From Emticicia sp051209875 (GTDB lineage: Bacteria > Bacteroidota > Bacteroidia > Cytophagales > Spirosomataceae), in contig NZ_JBNTQY010000002.1 in NCBI RefSeq assembly GCF_051209875.1, positions 1-64,000 on the forward strand: DNA of 64,000 nucleotides. The letters are read 5' to 3'. Every line of letters begins with the position of its first letter. Within the stretch, counting starts at the first letter, position 1. Made by a program: the position numbers and the translations under genes. Below the pieces are notes generated by a model. The model was not told the DNA's origin, did no database searches, and saw only the letters and a list, made by a program, of their open reading frames with translations. This document shows, in pieces, positions 61,457 to 64,000 of this stretch.

Positions 61457-61464
61457 TAAAAATT

Positions 61465-62064
61465 ATGCCAAGAAATGTCGCTTATTTAAGGGTTTCAACC
61501 ATTGACCAAGACCTTGAAAAAAACAAGTCTCAACTGCTACACCTTGCCAATGATAAAAATTTAGGAAAAGTGGAATTCGTTGAAGAAAAGGCTTCGGGCA
61601 GAATTCATTGGAGAGAAAGAAAAATTGGAGATATTGTTGAAACGCTTACTTCGGGAGATACCATCCTATTAAGTGAATTTTCACGATTGGGAAGAAGCAT
61701 GCTTGAGTGTATGGAAATAATTTCGATAGCCACTCAGAAAGGAATCAAGATTTATACTGTTAAAGGAAACTGGCAATTAGACGATACCATTCAGAGTAAA
61801 GTGATGGCAATGGTCTTTTCGATGGTTGCTGAAATAGAAAGAGACTTGATTTCAAAAAGAACAAAAGAGGCTCTTCAAACTAAAAAAAACAATGGGGTAA
61901 AACTCGGAAGACCGATAGGTGCAGGGAAAAGTAAGTTGGATAAATATAAAGTTGAAATTGAAGCACTTCTTAGTAATGGCTCAACTAAAAAATTCATTGC
62001 TAAAAGATATAACTCTTCTGAGTCGAATCTTTTTAACTGGTTGCAGAAAAATAAATTGACTTAA
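61465..62064 (+). CDS. Serine recombinase (resolvase/invertase family)
   Basis: 199 residues. Catalytic Ser in VAYLRVSTIDQDLEKN, then SRLGRSMLECMEI, the E-helix FSMVAEIERDLISKRTKEAL and a basic C-terminal HTH (STKKFIAKRYNSSESNLF). Compared with the enzyme at 46552 it lacks the usual Gly-Ala-Lys region shape, so it is a different lineage. It may be a site-specific integrase or resolvase of a small element. Confidence 0.88.
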   Translation: MPRNVAYLRVSTIDQDLEKNKSQLLHLANDKNLGKVEFVEEKASGRIHWRERKIGDIVETLTSGDTILLSEFSRLGRSMLECMEIISIATQKGIKIYTVKGNWQLDDTIQSKVMAMVFSMVAEIERDLISKRTKEALQTKKNNGVKLGRPIGAGKSKLDKYKVEIEALLSNGSTKKFIAKRYNSSESNLFNWLQKNKLT

Positions 62065-62251
62065 ATATATTCTAAATATCAACATTAAGACAAAGAGAAG
62101 CCGAAATGAACCCTTATTTTATAAAAATTTGGGAATGACCCAGAGTTTATTCAAAAGTTGTATATAGTAATCAGTTGTGTGCAATACAACCACTGACAGT
62201 GCAAAGAGAAAGGAAAGGACAAAACATAAAAAAGAATAGTATATTTGCACA

Positions 62252-62575
62252 GTGAAAGATTTGACAAAACATATAGTATTTTACTTGTTAACTTTCTTCT
62301 ACTTGCTATCGGCATTAGAAGTAAATGCTTATGGCTTTCAAAATACATTCTTTGATGAATTTGACACTTATATTGAAAGCAAAGAACAAGTATTTGAGAA
62401 AGCAACTATTAAGCAACCGAAAAAAGATAAAGAAACTTCACTACCTTTGTTTTCCGTTGCAAATACCCATTTTATAAATCCCACATTTTTAGTACAAGTT
62501 AAAAATTACTCAAGCCTTTATTCACAACTACACAAGTGCAAATTAACTATACTTCATTCCGTTTGGCGAATTTGA
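62252..62575 (+). CDS. Hypothetical exported protein upstream of a TonB-dependent receptor
   Basis: 107 residues from a GTG. A signal peptide (IVFYLLTFFYLLSALEVNA) precedes a Lys-rich region and a short C-terminal segment (YSQLHKCKLTILHSVWRI). Short exported proteins of this kind often precede TonB-dependent receptor genes in Bacteroidota. The receptor starts 58 bp downstream. No function recognised. Confidence 0.55.
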   Translation: MKDLTKHIVFYLLTFFYLLSALEVNAYGFQNTFFDEFDTYIESKEQVFEKATIKQPKKDKETSLPLFSVANTHFINPTFLVQVKNYSSLYSQLHKCKLTILHSVWRI

Positions 62576-62633
62576 TTTTTTGATAAATTTTAACAAAAAA
62601 AATCAAAAAATTATTTTAAAAAAAATCAAGAAA

Positions 62634-64000
62634 ATGAAGTATTTACTCTTCATAACTTTTGGCATATTTATTTGTCAAACTGTTATGGCACAAAATAATA
62701 TCAAAGCTATCATCAAGGACGAAAAAACCAATGAGCCTCTAATTGGTGTTACCGTATTTTTAAAAGGTACTCAAAATGGTACAACGTCTGACGAAAAAGG
62801 TTTTGCAGAACTAAAAAATATTCCTAATGGAAAAGAAACAATCATTTTTCAGTCTGTTGGGTACAAGAAAAAGGAAATAGATATTTCTTTTCCGCAAGAC
62901 ACTATTATTAATATTTTATTAGAAACATCGTCCAGTGAATTAGATGAAGTTAAAATCGTTGCTTCGACAAGAAGTAGCCGAAATATTAAAAATATTCCTA
63001 CCAGAATTGAAACAATAAGTGGTGATGAGTTGAATGAAAAAGCGGTGATGCAACCAGGAAATATAAAGATGTTATTAACCGAAAGCACTGGTATTCAAAC
63101 TCAACAAACTTCACAGGTTTCAGCAAGTGCAAGCATACGTATACAAGGGTTAGACGGAAAATACACCCAACTTTTACAAGACGGATTTCCTTTGTATTCA
63201 GGTTTTGCAGGCGGTTTAAGTATTTTACAAATCCCACCTTTAAACTTAAAAAGAGCAGAAGTTATCAAAGGCTCAACTTCTACTCTTTATGGTGGTGGAG
63301 CAATTGCTGGCTTAATAAACTTAATCACAAAAGAACCAACCATTAATAGAGAGATTTCATTCTTAACAAATACCAATCAAACAAGTGCTTTGGATTTGAG
63401 CGGATTTTATTCAGAAAGGTACAAAAAAACAGGTTTGACAGTTTTTGCCTCAAGCAATTTTCAAAAAGCATACGATGCTAATAAAGACGGCTTTTCGGAC
63501 ATTCCAAAATTTGACAGATATACAATTAATCCAAAGTTTTTTTATTATCCAAACGACAAAACCACTTTTAGTGCAGGCATAAATGCAGGGTTTGAAAAGC
63601 GTAAAGGTGGCGACTTACAAGTAATTAACAACAAAGCTGATGCAACACATACTTTTTTTGAAACCAATATAACAAATCGGTTTTCTACCCAAACAAAATT
63701 TGAGAAAACATTTGCCAACAAAAACATTTTGACACTTAAAAATAGTATTGGCTATTTTAATCGTAAAATTGACAGAGCAACTTATAATTTTGAAGGAAAA
63801 CAAATAGCGACTTTTAGCGAAGTAAATTATCTTATCCCCAATGAAAAATCAGAGTGGAATTTAGGTGCGAATGTTGTATCTGATAATTTTAATCAAGTCA
63901 ATTCAGTTCCCAATAAATTAGTTTATTCAAATGCTGTTTTTGGTTTTTTTGCTCAAAATAATTTAAAGATTTCAGACAAATTTATTGTAGAAAGTGGTTT
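62634..64000 (+). CDS. TonB-dependent receptor, truncated by the window end
   Basis: At least 455 residues from the ATG at 62634, still open at 64000. Signal peptide (LFITFGIFICQTVMA), a carboxypeptidase-like regulatory domain (IKAIIKDEKTNEPLIGVTVF), and a plug (IQTQQTSQVSASASIRIQGL, LQDGFPLYSGFAGGLSILQI, VIKGSTSTLYGGGAIAGLIN), then barrel strands. It imports a bulky or metal-bound substrate. Lying near nos genes, a copper role is possible but not shown. Confidence 0.9.
   Translation, partial: MKYLLFITFGIFICQTVMAQNNIKAIIKDEKTNEPLIGVTVFLKGTQNGTTSDEKGFAELKNIPNGKETIIFQSVGYKKKEIDISFPQDTIINILLETSSSELDEVKIVASTRSSRNIKNIPTRIETISGDELNEKAVMQPGNIKMLLTESTGIQTQQTSQVSASASIRIQGLDGKYTQLLQDGFPLYSGFAGGLSILQIPPLNLKRAEVIKGSTSTLYGGGAIAGLINLITKEPTINREISFLTNTNQTSALDLSGFYSERYKKTGLTVFASSNFQKAYDANKDGFSDIPKFDRYTINPKFFYYPNDKTTFSAGINAGFEKRKGGDLQVINNKADATHTFFETNITNRFSTQTKFEKTFANKNILTLKNSIGYFNRKIDRATYNFEGKQIATFSEVNYLIPNEKSEWNLGANVVSDNFNQVNSVPNKLVYSNAVFGFFAQNNLKISDKFIVESG

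Overview
This is an AT-rich window (roughly one third G+C by eye) from a member of the Bacteroidota, most likely Cytophagales-like. The evidence is the TAnnTTTG-type -7 boxes with weak or absent Shine-Dalgarno sequences, the adhesin tail remnants, the outer-membrane barrel proteins, and the overall gene families. The left end is a plasmid (or chromid) backbone. The rest is an accessory load. No rRNA, tRNA or CRISPR array was seen, and circularity cannot be judged from the window.

Backbone (1-8.9 kb): a 10-bp-phased pyrimidine repeat array lies upstream of a small protein, a ParA-like ATPase and a one-TM protein (StbABC-like in layout). Next come an HTH-ParA and a ParB whose gene carries two 27-bp palindromes, an iteron origin with DnaA boxes, and a Rep_3 initiator. 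A leftward set follows: an HTH protein, a small protein with an operator-like inverted repeat over its promoter, a DUF932 protein, a small acidic protein, and SSB. Two of these genes share a duplicated ~97-bp leader. A decayed IS3-family element (8.92-10.28 kb) separates backbone from cargo.

Cargo A (11-46 kb): GT25 glycosyltransferase, methyltransferase, NhaD antiporter with a coiled-coil membrane protein and a polysaccharide deacetylase, a CzcCBA heavy-metal efflux operon with an embedded fatty acid hydroxylase, two tandem two-component systems, an AhpD-like protein, GNAT, DUF1348, a broken PPOX gene, an AraC regulator, exported MsrA and MsrB, a TPR protein and a third two-component system. 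After these come a second copy of the coiled-coil protein followed by a DUF389 protein, then UspA, a GpgS-like glycosyltransferase fused to a HAD phosphatase, MscS, a CPA1 antiporter, a ClC transporter, a WxcM-like cupin and a haloperoxidase/PAP2 lipoprotein. Together they look like a metal, oxidant, pH and osmotic stress island acting at the cell envelope.

Scar region (46.4-50.8 kb): a serine resolvase with a candidate res site, a truncated recombinase, a short rubredoxin with an unusual CX4C knuckle, and fragments of an adhesin, IS3 orfA, and an outer-membrane barrel protein. These are signs of repeated recombination.

Cargo B (50.9-64 kb): Rrf2 regulator and ScdA/RIC repair protein, divergent from a cytochrome c and a clade II-type nitrous oxide reductase cluster (nosZ, a NosB-like membrane protein, nosL, nosD, nosF, nosY). 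These are followed by a fasciclin protein, a molybdenum-hydroxylase remnant, a Tat-type cupin, an AraC regulator, a second serine recombinase, and the start of a TonB-dependent receptor cut by the window edge.

The strongest candidates for undescribed biology are the paralogous coiled-coil protein that twice precedes a polytopic membrane protein, the phased repeat array with the StbABC-like module, the palindromes inside parB, and the GpgS-HAD fusion in an ion-transport cluster.
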